DNA of 64,000 nucleotides from Purshia tridentata (GCA_003254885.1 QANT01000142.1:3342-67341); one strand, 5' to 3'. Positions 50,669 to 63,935 are shown, numbered from the stretch's first letter. Program-made: numbers and translations. Notes: generated by a model not told the origin, from the sequence alone.

Positions 50669-50960
50669 GATTGTTTGATAATACTTTTAAAATTGTTAAA
50701 AGTGTTCTTGATAATACTTTTAAAATTGTTAAAAATGCTTTTGATAGCGTTTGACAAAAATATATATAAGTATTTTTAGATTATAAAAATATTTTTAAGA
50801 GATTTTTTGAGAAGTATTTAAAATGTACTTTCATCAAAAAATAATTTAAGTACTTTTACATAAACTACTTAAAATTTTTATAAAAACTTATATATATTTT
50901 TTAGAGAATCATTTCTAGTAAAAGTACTACTAAATAAAAGTATTGCTAAAAAATAGTGCC
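50669..50960. repeat. AT-rich repeat, possible hAT-type MITE
   Basis: The block starts with a short direct repeat (GATAATACTTTTAAAATTGT at about 50680 and 50711) and is rich in TACTTTTA and its complement, giving a loosely inverted structure. The ends are not clear enough to name a family. Confidence 0.25.
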
Positions 50961-51800
50961 CGTTAAACATCGATAACAGCTGCTAATCTGATGTGATTTG
51001 AGTGAAGTCACTGTGAGAGTTTGGACTCATTACACCACGCGCCGGTGTCCCACGAGTCTTCAATTCCCGTTTAAGATTGGAATGTACATTCCACGCGCAG
51101 AAGCTGATCCATAAAAGAGAAGAAAGAAAACACCCAAGAAAATAGTCTACTTTACTTCAGGGCTAATGTGGAGCTGAAGCAGATCCACCTGCTACATTGA
51201 AGCATTTTAGCCTAACCTCCAAACCCATATAAGAAAGATAGTCATATTTCTTTTTCACTTTATTATTACTAATACAGTAATACTCTAATGCCAATGATTT
51301 TCTTTTTCTTTCGCTAAAGTGTGAAGCTTTACCCTAACTTCTTTCTCTTTCTCTCTGTTGTTGCTGTCTTCTTTTTTATTTTCTGTTCCGTTCCGTTCAA
51401 AACCCATTTCGGAGAGCCTTTGCTTCTTATTATTCTTTCACATTTTCTTGAATTTTTTTTAAAGAAGAGCTAAAGGAAATAGTTTTGTGGTGAAGACTGA
51501 GAAGCTGCTTCAGATCTGGATGGGCTAAGGTTGTTTAAGCCATTGGAGACACAGTAAAGTGTCTTGGTCTCTTGACTTAAAAACAAACACTTATTAATTC
51601 CTTCCTCTTTAGCTCTCTTTCTTCTTTCTTTTCTGTTTCGTAAGCCTTTTCAGTTGGTCTCTGCTTCTAGGAACCTTTGCTTCTTTTTTGTTGGGTTCTC
51701 TTGGTTGCTGGGAACTTCAAAGCCCACCAAGATACTTGCTTCCACTTCAATTTATAGAGAGAGAAAGAGAAAGTGACTGAGTGAGAGAGATCTGTGAAAA

Positions 51801-54800
51801 ATGCTGGCTCTTGGTAGTCCTACCATCAGACTGCGAACTAGCAGTGGCTGCAATGTTTTACTCAAAGAGCTTCAGGTCTTTCTCTTCTCACTTTCTGTGT
51901 TTTGGTTTGTTTCTAAAGAGTAAAGCTTGAAACTTTTTTTTTTGTGCTAGGAAGAGAGCGTGTGGTTCTTCTTCTTGGCAATTTGCTTTATCATAATGGG
52001 TTTTCAGCAACTTTATCTTGTTTTGGTCTGTCAAAAAGAAAACATTGATTATTTCTCAAAAATGTGTCATAATGGCTCTAGTGAGCTACAAATTAGGGTC
52101 TTTTTTTTTTTTTGGTTTTCTGAAGCACCAAAGCTAGTACATATGTCTTCGCACTTTTTTGAAGTTAAAAGGTCCCGTACACTTTGATCTGTTCACCATA
52201 GTTTTCAAACTCAGTTTCTCTTTCCGTTATTAAGTTTGAGCATGGTTTGATCAAAGATGTGCTTGAATATATTTTGCCTTTTATGTTTTATTTCTATTTT
52301 TTTTTCTTCAACTGGGTTCCTTTAATTCTTTAATTTTCGACTAATTTCTTTGTAAACTCATGCCAAATTTGACAATCATCTATTTTGTACTCATTTTCTT
52401 TGTTCTTTTGTGGGTTAGGAAGTGGGTCTTCCCGAATTGTAAAGTTTCACAAAAATTTGGTTTTACTATCTTTATTCTAATGGGACTGGGTTCTGTTTGC
52501 TTGTTTCTCATTTTTTTATTTGGTGTTTGGTTTCGAAGAAAAGTAGTGCTGAATATGAACATGGGAGTATGAGATTTGACATTCTGTTGGTTCTTCCAAC
52601 TTTTGATTAGCTTTGATTTTTCTAATTTTCTTTTTCAAAATGTTCCTTTCTTCTCTGGTATTATTACGAGGGATGGGACTCGGTAATGCAGTTTCTAAGA
52701 CTTTGGGTTCTTCAATTTTGTTTTCCAGTTTCCATAGTTCAACAATATTTCTTCCTCCATCTCACTTTTTACGTTTTTTCTTTTAAAAACTTTTTCTGTT
52801 GTGCAAGTTTTGTTTTGGAATAGTTCACTGGAGGAAGATAGAACGGTGCTAACTGTTTTTTCTGTTGGCTTTTGTTATGAAAGCAGCAAATATGGAATGA
52901 CATTGGGGAGAGCGAAGCAGACCAAGACCGCATGTTGTTGGAGTTGGAGAGGGAATGCTTAGAAGTTTATAGGAGGAAGGTTGATGAAGCTTCCAATGCC
53001 AAGGCACGCCTTCATCAGTCCGTTGCAGCCAAAGAAGCTGAGCTCGCAACTCTCATGGCTACTCTGGGGGAACTTAATCTTGATTCACCGGTAAGAATCC
53101 ATCGAAACTTTTTCATTGTGGAAATGATCATTTTTGACCATTTTTCAGTTTCATCCCTCATCATTTTTTTTACTCCTATTTGTGCTCTTCCTTTTGTAAT
53201 TTAGGCCAATGATTTTTCTGACTTGAAAAATATTAATTGGATTAGCTAAATTTGTAAAGTTTGTTATTGTCCATTGGAACCTGTACGGGTACCATTTCTT
53301 GTAATGCTTATAAATCAGTCCAGAGATCCCCAAGTCATCAGACTTAGCCAAAAATGCCTTTGGTGTGTAATGTTTTTTAGTTTTTAGTAAGGTAGCAATT
53401 TTGGAAACAACATGATAACACGTCACGATAAGATATGAAACTGATGTCATGTTGTACTTGTTGACCGTCAATAATCTGGTTAGGATATTTTTGCTTAAAA
53501 TCATATACCATTTCCAGTTATTGTTTGAAAATTGGTATTAATCTATCCAAAATTATATGTTCACCATTTTTAGATTTAAATTTTATTATTGTTTCTTCAA
53601 AAATTTTTGTTCCTGTCATGTGTTTCTCATACTTTTAGAAGCTTCCATTCTTTATCTCACACAATCACATATACATATACGCATACACAGATATGTGTTT
53701 GCATGCTGGGAGGCATATGCTGCAAGAGTTTCTTACATATACAACTATGAACTATTTTTTACTGATTGCTGTTTCAGTCACACTTGCCTCTACTATTTCA
53801 CTTGATCATCTGATTCTAAAATATTATTCACAGATCCAGATGGAGAAGAGATCAAATTCATTGAAAGAAAAACTTGCATCTGTGGCACCACTGGTAGAAG
53901 ATCTAAAATTAAAGAAAGACGAACGGATGAAGCAATTTTCAGATATAAAGGCACAAATTGACAAGATCAGTGGGGAGATATCTGGATACAGCCATATCAA
54001 CAATGCTCTGATCAGTTCAGTAACCCTGGACGAACAAGATTTGTCATTGAGAAAGCTAACTGAATATCAAACGCATCTTCGCACTCTTCAAAATGAGAAG
54101 GTAATCAGATGTTGATACAAATTCACACTCCCAAGTTATGCTAGTTGCTTAAATTGTGATATGATCTGTGACATTCTGGTAGAATGGTTATTGCGTGACT
54201 GCAGTTATATATATTTGCAAATGAAATTTAGCCAGCTTGTTACAGTGGGCGTTTTATAAAATTAGTAGGAATTGAAGTGTCAATAAGAATAGTGAGCTTG
54301 ATGCTGAAGACATTTTCTGGAGGTTTTAGCTCCATTACTGTTAACTAAGGATCACATTTGGCTTTGAACATAGTTGATGCCGAAGTGTCACTTTTTTACT
54401 TTCCGATAATACCTTGTGGGTCACTGGGTTGATTCTTATAACAAAAAATTGTTGGATAAACAAGAAAAATTTCCATATCATAGTTTGCAAATTGTTTGTG
54501 TTTTGGATGCTTTGGACTGATAAGTTTTGCAGTCTGACCGCCTTCACAAGGTTTTGGAGCATGTGAATGAAGTTCATTCTCTTTGTGGTGTGCTTGGCTT
54601 GGATTTTGGCCATATTGTTAGTGAAGTGGATCCTAGCTTGCACAAGACAAGCATAGAACAGTCCACAAACATCAGCAATAGCACATTGGAAGGTCTAGAA
54701 CGGACCATTGTTAAGTTGAAATCTGAAAGGAAAGCTCGAATGCAGAAGGTAAATGCTGATCCTACTGTAAATGTCTTTTGCTTCTGACTTTTGAATCTGA

Positions 54801-56731
54801 AGTATAACCCTTTTCCAAAATGCAGCTAAAAGATGTTGTAGCCTCACTCTTTGAACTCTGGAATTTGATGGACTCATCGAAAGAAGAAATGAGTAACTTT
54901 TCAAGGATTACTCGTGTCCTTGGAAATTCAGAACCAGAAATTACAGAACCAGGCTTTCTTTCAGCGGATATTATTGAGCAGGTTAAATAGCAATCCTCAT
55001 TTATTTTCATTTTTTATTTTTTCGGTACAACTATTTCTTTTTATTTTAGTTCTTTGAAAATTGATCCTTAAATTTTTTTGATCTCTTTCACAGGCATCGG
55101 CAGAAGTGGAGAGACTCACTGAATTGAAAGCAAGTAGAATGAAAGAACTTGTTATGAAAAGGAGGTCAGAGTTGGAGGAAATATGCAGAATGACTCATAT
55201 TGAACCTGATACAAACACTGCTGCTGAGAAATCAAATGCACTGATAGATTCTGGTATGAAACTTCACTTCATCATAAGAAGTTAATTAGATGCACATGTT
55301 AAAATATAATTGCAAAGAAAGATGTATGATATTTTCATGTTCAGGTCTAGTAGATCCATCTGAACTTCTGGCGAACATAGAAGCACAGATAGTCAAAGCT
55401 AAAGAAGAGGCTCTGAACCGAAAAGAAATAATGGATAGGATAGACCGATGGCTATTTGCATGTGAAGAGGAAAATTGGCTTGAAGACTACAATCAAGTAA
55501 GTTTTGAGAAGTTGTGATAGCTTTTCAACATGTCATGATATGGTAAGGAATCATAATTAGGAATTTATGATTTCTTTTCTCCATTCCTCCTCCCGCCCCC
55601 TTGTGAGCTGGTTTTCTTTTTCTACATAAGCTGGTCTTGTTTAAGATATTTCTGAAGTTAACTTCCATTCACATACATTAGCTAGAATCCATCTTTCAGA
55701 TGCCATGTGTTAATTATTAGGGCTTCTAGTTTGTACTGTCGTTTGAAGATTTCTTATTGAATTACAGGATGAGAACCGGTACAATGCTGGGAGAGGTTCT
55801 CACATTAACCTGAAACGTGCAGAACGAGCTCGAGTGACTGTAAACAAAATTCCAGGTATTATTTTTTTAGAAATCACTCATTCATCTGAGGCTGTAGCAC
55901 TGTTAGAGCTGACAAGTTCTCTTTCCAGCAATAATCGACAATTTGATAAACAAAACACTGGCCTGGGAAGACGAGAAAAAGATGTTATTTCTTTATGATG
56001 GGGTGAGTTGTTACTTTGAGATGAGTTTTTGGATGTGCTTTCTCTGTGGTGTCTGTTGTCTTAAAAACTTCCATAACAATATTTGCAGGTAAGATTGGTG
56101 TCGATACTGGAAGATTACAAACTGAGCAGGCGACAGAAAGAAGAAGAGAAGAAGAGATCCAGGGTAATTTAACCACTGTTTACTTGTGCCTTTCATGTAT
56201 TTTAAGCAACGACTAATACTACAATTCTAAGAGGAATAATTTTCACTCAATGGTATTAAAGTAAAGTAGGTCCTCGTCAAATGCGTTTAGAAACTGACAT
56301 AGTTTCTTTTGTTTAATTTATTGGAAAAAATTATTTTCAAGTGGTTCTTCCATGACTGTTTCCTGTTCCTCTGTGGATGATGTCTTTACCATTCTTTCCT
56401 TTTATAGGACCAAAAGAAGCTCCAAGATCTGCTCCTGACAGAGAAAGAAGCCATGTTTGGGTCTAGACCTAGTCCTAGAAAAAGTAACAGCTTTAGGAGG
56501 CCAAATGGATATCGTTCAAATGGGAATGGATCTATGACTCCTACACCTCGTCGGAACTCAGTTGGCAGTGGAACTCCTGAGCTCTTAACGCCCAGATCCT
56601 ACTCTGGGCGCCAAAATGGATATTTCAAGGAAATGAGAAGATTGTCTACTACACCACTGAACTTTGTGGCCCTATCGAAAGAAGATACAATGTCATATGC
56701 CTCTGTTTGTGGTTCACCCCCTCATGGTTGA
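51801..56731 (+). CDS. MAP65-6: 65-kDa microtubule-associated protein, MAP65-6/7 type
   Basis: Eleven exons (51801-51875, 52887-53090, 53834-54100, 54533-54748, 54826-54981, 55094-55253, 55345-55496, 55768-55855, 55929-56002, 56089-56163, 56408-56731) give 596 residues, the usual MAP65 length. The start [18 protein letters not shown] and [16 protein letters not shown] match the MAP65-6/7 group. The N-terminal two thirds is long coiled coil ([34 protein letters not shown]) for dimer formation. The conserved MAP65/ASE1 microtubule-binding region includes [36 protein letters not shown] and [14 protein letters not shown]. The tail is basic and Ser/Pro-rich with TP/SP sites ([15 protein letters not shown]), as in the phosphoregulated members. 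The family bundles antiparallel microtubules. A leader of about 300 bp is CT-rich. The last exon could instead splice near 56727, but the in-frame TGA at 56729 is the simpler end. Confidence 0.92.
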
Positions 56732-57856
56732 TCTTAAAAATTCGAAATTGTACGTTTCACTACCATCAACCTTTCCCGCTATTTATGATGTTGATATTAT
56801 CTGTCATTATTCGAGCAAGGGATTCTTGTTCTCCCCTTTATTTAATTAGAGCTGGAACTTGGCGGTATTTTTGCAGGAACAGGCTGCTGTTAACAAGCTA
56901 GATGAATATACACCGAGTTAAAGCAGCAGAAACCTTGTGCATATGGAAGGGGGATTGTACACTACTAGTTTAAGATTGTAATTTGTTAGGGAACTAACTT
57001 TTGAGAACATAAATATGTGGTTTGAAGGATGGATATATGATTCTGGTTTAGAGGTGTCTCTGCTAGTGCTAGGTGTAATAGTAGTTTTGGAATTACTTGT
57101 TAACTTGGGAGTCTTGCATGTCAATATAGAGGATCTAAATATGGGAGTGTTGTACTTGTGCCGACCGTTTCTATGTGTGTGTGTCGCCATTTCCTGTATA
57201 TATGTGGACCCCACTATGATGTTTACCATTTCCTGTGGGTCAATCTGGTCATATATTCCAAGGAAAATGCATATTTGCTGAATCTTCGTGATGCTTTTCC
57301 TTCTGTAATCTGTGCTCTATGCTTTGTGTTGCGTTTGGGTTGAGATTCTGTATTCGATGAACGTAGTCTTTGCTTTGGATTTTTTGTTCAACTCTTTCTT
57401 CCTACTTAACTTATGGATAAATAATAAAACCTTCATTAGAATGCGAAAGCACTCATGAAGAGTGACCGAGCAGAATCCAGCATTTTATGCCAAAGCCTCG
57501 AAATCAAATGAGTGAATATTGAGCTACAAGATGATATGGACTTAACTAGACCCAGGCCCATCCTGTTGTAGTTTTCTGTTTGATTATGGGCTTGAGCCAC
57601 AGCAAAATCATATATTCAGATAATGACACAAAGTTGTGACTCGTATAGTCGTATCTTGGGCAAAAAAAGAAAAAAGAAGAAGAAAATGGTTACTCCAACG
57701 AAATCTAGTAGAGTAGCAGAGAGTAGTTTGTGAGGAGCAGTTGAGTGAAGAGTGAGAAAGGAAAGGCATCTGGGGTGGGGTGTCAGATCAGATTCTTCTT
57801 TTGGGACTCCCAGAACAAAAACTGAAAAATAAAAAGTAAAAAATAAAAAAAAGGGG
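56732..57856. other. MAP65 3' UTR and intergenic DNA
   Basis: It includes the MAP65 3' UTR and an AATAATAAAA stretch near 57420. GGCCCA and TGGGCT words near 57550-57590 may belong to the promoter of the genes that follow. No other gene is seen. Confidence 0.5.
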
Positions 57857-57961
57857 ATGGATGTGGTGACCTTCGGTATCATAATCGGCATAATCGTGCT
57901 TTTCTTTGGTGCAGTTTGTGTTATCACCATCGAAGGCACCTGCAAACGACGTCCTTCTTAG
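57857..57961 (+). CDS. Small ORF: 34-residue single-pass membrane peptide
   Basis: ATG to TAG, 35 codons. The peptide starts MDVVTFGIIIGIIVLFFGAV, then a short polar end with a Cys and KRRPS at the C-terminus. It is one hydrophobic helix with a basic tail, so by the positive-inside rule the tail should face the cytosol. It ends 125 bp before the IAR1-type start codon on the same strand. It could be an independent small gene, an upstream ORF in the transporter's leader, or chance. The purine-rich stretch just before its ATG (AAAAAGGGG) is a fair plant start context. I do not recognise the peptide. Confidence 0.4.
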   Translation: MDVVTFGIIIGIIVLFFGAVCVITIEGTCKRRPS

Positions 57962-58086
57962 TCAACACCCTCCACCCAAACAGCTCCTTAAACCCGACAC
58001 ACTTTAACACCAACCTCAGTTACATTTAAGTTATTTAACAGTAACTACAAAACCCTCCTTCACCGACAACTGGGTTTTCTGAGAAA

Positions 58087-61000
58087 ATGGCGTTTTGTAA
58101 GAAAGGTATGGCCTTGGTTATTGCTTTGGTTTTTGGGCTCTGTTTGGATCTGAGTTTTTCTTCTGGGGCTCATGAGTCTCATGTTCACCACCATCACTGC
58201 AATCATGGGCATGACCATGACCACGACCACGACCACGACCACAACCACCACCAAGAGAGCTTGGTGCGGCCCAAGCTTCCTGAGGAATTGGCTGAAGAGG
58301 AGGATATGAAGCTGTATGGCTTTGGATTTAATCAACATCACCAGGATCATGACCATTTTGGTGCTCTGCAGCTATCGGTTCCCGGTATTTCCTTTTATTT
58401 TTAATGATTGAAATTCCAATTTTAGTTGGTAATGCGATTCACTGTAATTCGGAGGGAATCGTCATGGAAGGCAGTAAGCTTATCATAGTATTCATAGCAC
58501 TGTTACAAATTGATTTCCTGCTAAAAATGTGAGTGAGCAAGAAATGTTCCTATTTTTTCTACCTAAATGATTCTCCAGTGTCGTATTCTTAATTTGTGAA
58601 ATCCAACGAAATCAGAGGGTTTTCCATGTTTTATAACAATACAGAGGTGCACTGTTTCTTATTTATTTGTTGTGTTACTCTAAAGGACCTTATCTCAAAT
58701 GCATGCACCTGTAACCAATAACCGTGTTCTTATTAATTGTTTATTTTTATAGGTCTTTGGATTCATTCATTAGGCTGCTCGCTTTTGGTGAGCATGGCTT
58801 CCCTGATTTGCCTGATTATCTTGCCAGTAATATTCGGTAAGTGACTTAATTTTCACTTGTATAAATTCTTCTTAATGTTTTCCTTTAGTTTTGCTTAATT
58901 TAGTGATACATTTTGCTTTAAGATTCCTGTCCCAGTGACGGGGACTGAATTTATTGGATTATTGCAGTACAGGGGAAACCTTCCAAAGCAATTGTTGATT
59001 CGTTGGCTTTATTTGGGGTCAGTTTCTTCAAGCCTGATTGTTTAATTTTTAAACTATAATGCTTCTTTGTAATTGTAAATTTTAAAATTACATGTCTTGG
59101 AGGGGGGTGAGTGTGGGAAATTTTGTAATAGTCAATTTACCATGCTTGCTCATTATTGTGGTGGTTGCATATTATGATATAAGAACAATTGAAAGAGTTT
59201 TTCCAAAATAGCTTTTAACTGGAATATCATTTATCTTAAAGTGCAGTCAATAATTCTCATTACTCAAAGTATTGATTTCTATTTATTTGAGCTATGAATC
59301 ACTTTTAGCAATTAATGACCACGTAAAAAAGTATCCTTGTTTTTCTGAAAGAAATCAATGCGTTTCTAGTGATTCTTTTCTTCAATTGGTATTTGAATTG
59401 AAATTGCAGGCTGGCGCTATGTTAGGGGATGCTTTTCTTCATCAATTACCACATGCTTTTGGTATGATCTAAATCAAATATTGGTTTATGATGCTTGCAT
59501 TAATTTGCATCTTTTAGTTCATCTCTACACACTGTACAAACATAGAATGTATTTATACATAATGTGTTTTGATGTTTTTAACTGATTTAGTAACCTTATT
59601 ATAGAGTGCTTATATTCCCACCCACCATTCCCTGCGTCTCACCCGCTGCTCTTCCTACCTACCACTATGGTTGCTTATATTCCCATGTAAAGTACTTAGA
59701 TTCTATTTAGATGTCTTCATAAGTATTGAAAATATAAGAAAACTCTATCAATGTAAGATTTTCGTGTTTAAATTTTATTAGTAGTTGAGTGAGTCTAATA
59801 TTTATTGCAGGTGGAGGACACTCCGACTCACATGACCACCATGCAGCCCATGACCATCACGATCATATTGGACATGAGCATTCACATGCACATTCTTTGG
59901 AAGATCTTTCTGTAGGAATTTCCATCCTGGGTGAGTACTAATATGCATTTTGCATGCTGTCTTAATCATGGTCATATGTCTTTCACAGGAATTTCCATCC
60001 TGGGTGTGTTTCTGTGTGCTTTCACATAAGCTTGACATATGTCTTTGCATCTATATGTATGTTTCTGTTCGTTTGTATATTTGTGTTATACAGTAGTGCT
60101 TTCTGACATGGTACATGAGACTAACTGGTACGCATTCCCCTACAAAAATAGAGGGGAAACAAAAAGGAAATTAAGGATAGCTGATGATTCATTAATGACA
60201 ACTTCGTTTTACTGCTTTTAATATGGCTCTTGCTTGGTTTGGCTGAGTGATTCAGTTTTACAAATTGAGTAGGAATGTATTCTTTAAACTTCTGTTTTCT
60301 AGTATGTTTGATACTTTAGTTCTTTGTATAATTTCTATTAACATATCTATCCCCACAGGAAAAGAAAGGAAAATGTTTTTTATTTGGTGCTTTTTGTTGC
60401 ATGCCATTTTTCTATCACAGAAAAAGATAAACACCAAAAAAGGTTCTCTTGGTTAGACACTATTTAATGTCTTATTAGATGATTGTATATCACTTTTCCC
60501 TATAACTCTGTTGGCTATAATCCCTTCTTTCTCTTTCCTGATGTTTTTGGTTTAGTTGAGCTTGGTATTAAACTGGATTACTGTTAAGGGGATTGGGGCT
60601 TAATTGAAATCTTATAGTGTTCTATTGGTTTTTGCAGCGGGAATTGTATTATTTCTTCTGGTGGAAAAGATAGTAAGGTATGTTGAGGAGAACTCTGGAG
60701 GAACTAATGCATGGAGTCATGGTCATCATCACCATCATCATACAAACAGCAAGAAATTGAAGGATGATAGTGATTCTCATGATGACTTGCAGTCAGAATC
60801 TTCCAATGGAAACGATGGAAGGAAGCTGACAGATGAAGTATCAAATGATTCTTTGAAGGAAAATACTCAACTTGACTCTCACTTGCGTAAGGTGAGCAGT
60901 GTAGTTGGCATATTGATTTATCTTTGAATTTCAGGAAGGTTCTGTTCAACATTCATTTAATGTCAGGCACAGATTTGCATCTGCTGGTTTATATGCATCT

Positions 61001-62349
61001 CGTGTAAAAGATCCTCACTTCCATTTTTATAATAAATGTTAAAGTCAAATAACAGCTTTGGGTTGGAGTCGTTGGACAATACAGATAAAGAAATATCCGA
61101 TTTCTATGCCCAACCTAATTTAATTAATGAAGTTTAATTACTGGAATGCAAATGATGTATTGGCATATTTCCATCATACAGAGAAACACGAAGACTGGTG
61201 GCAGGGAGGATAAGCAAGATGTTGATGTTGCGAATGACTCCACCCATGATGCTAAATCCTCAACTGGAGAACCTACTCAAGCACCAACAAATCTTGTGTT
61301 TGGTTATCTCAATCTCTTCTCTGATGGTGTTGTATGTGTTTCTCCTTATTTGCAATCAAACTTGTACTTCTTTAAACAATATGTGGTTTTGAAAGCTTTG
61401 TATTGCCACTGCAGCACAATTTCACAGATGGGATGGCTTTAGGAAGTGCTTTCCTGCTTCATGGATCTGTTGGTGGGTGGTCTAGAACTCTATTCTTGCT
61501 TGCGCATGAAATTCCTCAAGAGGTTTGGGTTCTCTCTTTTGCTCATTTAATATGGATAATAGTGTGTATTCAAGGGTATCAACGTCTTTTCATGTCAAAA
61601 CATGCAGTGTTAATACTGTATCCAGACATGATAATATATTATGTTATGATAGATAAACTTGAGCCATCTTCTTGCAGAGAGCCCTTTGATGCAAAGTAAA
61701 GTGTTCTCTCCTCCCCAGTCCCATATTGCTGTGGAAAAAAAAGAAAAAAAAGAAAGAGGAATTCCTATTAGGACTCATGTAATTGGAGTAGAGTCTTCTT
61801 GTTATTGTAGTTTTTCTTGGAGCTTTAGAGCTTGGTTCAACTTGTTTCAGGTTGGTGATTTTGGTATTCTGGTGAGGTCCGGTTTCAGCGTATCTAAAGC
61901 TCTGTTTTTCAACTTTCTCTCAGCACTAGTGGCACTAGTTGGGACCGCAATGGTAGAGTATTGTCTCTGCAGTAGGTTTATTCCTGTAAAATTACTATCT
62001 TCAATGATTGAAAAGAGAGTTAATCAGTTGCTATTTGTGTAGGCTCTGCTTTTGGGACAGAATCCAGGGCAGTCATCTTTGATTGAGGTGAAAAGAGTCT
62101 AAGCTTTGAACATGTTGGTTGGAAATTCAGTTCAAATTTGGCTGTCATGACCTCTAGTAAATATCGCTTAATTTTGTTGAAACCTATTTGCAGGGTTTTA
62201 CAGCTGGTGGATTTATATACATTGCTGTTGCTGGAGTGCTTGCAGAAATGAATAACAATGGCAAGTCATCGGTGAAAAGTACGGCAATACAATTAACTTC
62301 GTTGATACTTGGCATGTCAGTTGCCCTATGTATTTCACTTTATGAATGA
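58087..62349 (+). CDS. IAR1: IAR1-type ZIP zinc transporter
   Basis: Eleven exons (58087-58384, 58753-58836, 58968-59017, 59410-59461, 59811-59930, 60638-60891, 61182-61331, 61415-61522, 61851-61952, 62043-62087, 62194-62349) join in frame to 472 residues, the length of Arabidopsis IAR1. A hydrophobic leader (about 1-27) precedes a His-rich segment (HGHDHDHDHDHDHNHH). Membrane helices follow (LWIHSLGCSLLVSMASLICL; AGAMLGDAFLHQLPHAFG) with a His-rich loop (HDHHAAHDHHDHIGHEHSHA), another (HGHHHHHH), and the ZIP metal site HNFTDGMALG with HEIPQE in the paired helix. It belongs to the LIV-1/KE4 branch of ZIP proteins, which move Zn2+ (or similar) into the cytosol from the ER/Golgi or outside. IAR1 mutants in Arabidopsis resist IAA-amino acid conjugates, linking it to auxin-conjugate hydrolysis through metal balance. 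Confidence 0.94.
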
Positions 62350-63033
62350 GAAAGTGCATTTTGAAATTGTGACTCAAATATTCAAATGAACCCACTGCAC
62401 AGTTATAAGAATCACATTACATTTATCTTCTTCGCCTAATGTCAAGGATCTGATATTTTTGTGGTGAATGTGGAAAAGGGACAAGGGAGAATAAACAAAG
62501 GAAGAATGTGGTTAACCTTATCCTGCCTCTATTATATGTTCTTGCTTTAAGAATTTCTGGCTGTGGCATGAGTCTCATTGGGTCCTTGCTTAGAATAAGT
62601 TTTTGTTTATTAACCTCCCTCCTTTTTAGGACCTTAAGCATGTAGCTTTGCCGAAAGTAGAATCCACGTGACTGGAATGACGTGTTTGTTTCCTGTACAT
62701 GTTGAATTTGCCTCTGATGCTTTCGCCTTCCATAGTTCCTTGATCGAAAATTGTTGTTTGGGGTGTACAAATTGGGGATTTTGGGACGTACAAATTGGGG
62801 ATTTTGGGACCTGGTTTCCCAATTCAATCCCTGAGCTTACTTCCTTCCATATAAAAACAAACTTATAAATATTATACATATACTGCCACATAGTTATATA
62901 AAATATGGTATGGCGCGATTGAACATGCCAATGGGAGTGCAAAAAGTTCAAGCTACATTTAATCTTTGTGACCCAATAATCGATATTATGGGTCTGAAAA
63001 TAAAAGAGCAATGCATAGCAGGAAGCAAGGATT
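62350..63033. other. Convergent intergenic region
   Basis: 3' ends of the IAR1-type gene (+) and the unidentified gene (-) meet here. The minus-strand frames at 62423-62827 and 62634-63149 are not supported: they run through a 23-bp direct repeat and lack domains. Confidence 0.5.
62765..62810. repeat. 23-bp direct repeat
   Basis: GTACAAATTGGGGATTTTGG plus GAC occurs twice, head to tail, without a mismatch. Confidence 0.85.
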
Positions 63034-63897
63034 TCAAGAGTCGAAGTTGTCAAACTGCTGAAGCATTTGAAAGACAGTAATGCTGTGAGAGTGTGTTGGG
63101 AGAGAGGGATGAGGTGGCATTCTTCTGAGAGGGGATATGATATGGTCACCTCGGGTGAGAGTGTGATGCCGCTTACGCACCACTCGAACGGGCGGAGGCT
63201 CTGTTGCTGCCACTACCATCTCATCCACTTGGTTGTTAATAGCTGCTGCCGCAGATACTTGTGTTGATCTCTTACGTATGCTCTGTTCAGCTGACAACCT
63301 TCCTCCTCCTCCTCCATCCTGTAAATGTATTTTACATGAGACATCAATCTGCATATGTAACACTGACAATATCAGTTTACATTATTTGGTCCTTAATTTT
63401 TGTAGGAAATGTTATATTTATGCAAATATTATCTCTAGGCTTTAACTTGATGTAGTAAGGTGCGAAGTTAATTAGTTGCTTACATTAATAACAGAGGAGT
63501 CAGGCATGGGGCATTTGACAGGGCGATCTTCATCGGGTGGCTCGGAAGGATGTTCTAGTGGCCAGAATCCGAAGTCCAGTAGTTCAACTGATCCATGGAC
63601 ATGAACATCCATACCATTACCACCACCCCTGTAGCTCTGTTGCTGTTGCTTCTCCTTCGTTTCATCTATATTAAGTGGTACTTCTTCGCTTTCCTCTCCC
63701 TCCTGAATTCAAATGAAACATTAATGAAATGACTAAACCATGCATCATTATATGGTAATTATAAAGTGTATATATATGTAAGGAAATCTTTGAAGTGAGT
63801 GAGAGTGAGATTGAGAGAAAGATAGAGAGGGAGAGAAAGCGAAGGGACTTACAAACTCATCCCCACATGAAAATCCCATACAGATATTATTGTTCAT
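63034..63897 (-). CDS. Unidentified conserved-looking plant protein, 182 residues
   Basis: Three minus-strand exons (63897-63853, 63702-63484, 63318-63034) join in phase 0 at GT-AG sites. The start MNNNICMGFSCGDEF is the only ATG in frame with the next exon and follows a GA-rich leader. The middle exon holds an acidic stretch (EGEESEEVPL), a Gln run, then FGFWPLEHPSEPPDEDRPVK followed by CPMPDSSVIN. This Pro/Asp-rich block looks like the conserved core. The last exon has a Gly run, then a basic stretch with RVVRKRHHTLTRGDHI and HSITVFQMLQQFDNFDS at the end. No signal peptide or membrane helix is seen, and the basic region could be a nuclear localisation signal. I do not recognise a named family. 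The gene is close to the window edge and its promoter may lie outside. Confidence 0.65.
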
Positions 63898-63935
63898 AGT
63901 TGCATGCCAGAAGCAGAAAAAATTTGTCTGTGTAT

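Larger units (their letters stand above)
45205..51780. other. Intergenic DNA between cyclin J18 and MAP65 genes
   Basis: 6.5 kb of AT-rich DNA. Short frames such as 47050-47256 and 49522-49725 show no domain and are not supported as genes. Micro-insertions near 48.3, 48.5, 50.5 and 50.6 kb are listed separately. The last 500 bp is CT-rich and is probably MAP65 promoter and leader. Confidence 0.55.

Noticed and set aside
62423-63149. Two minus-strand frames of 134 and 171 codons
   Set aside because: They run through a direct repeat and 3' flanking DNA, overlap in different frames and show no domain.
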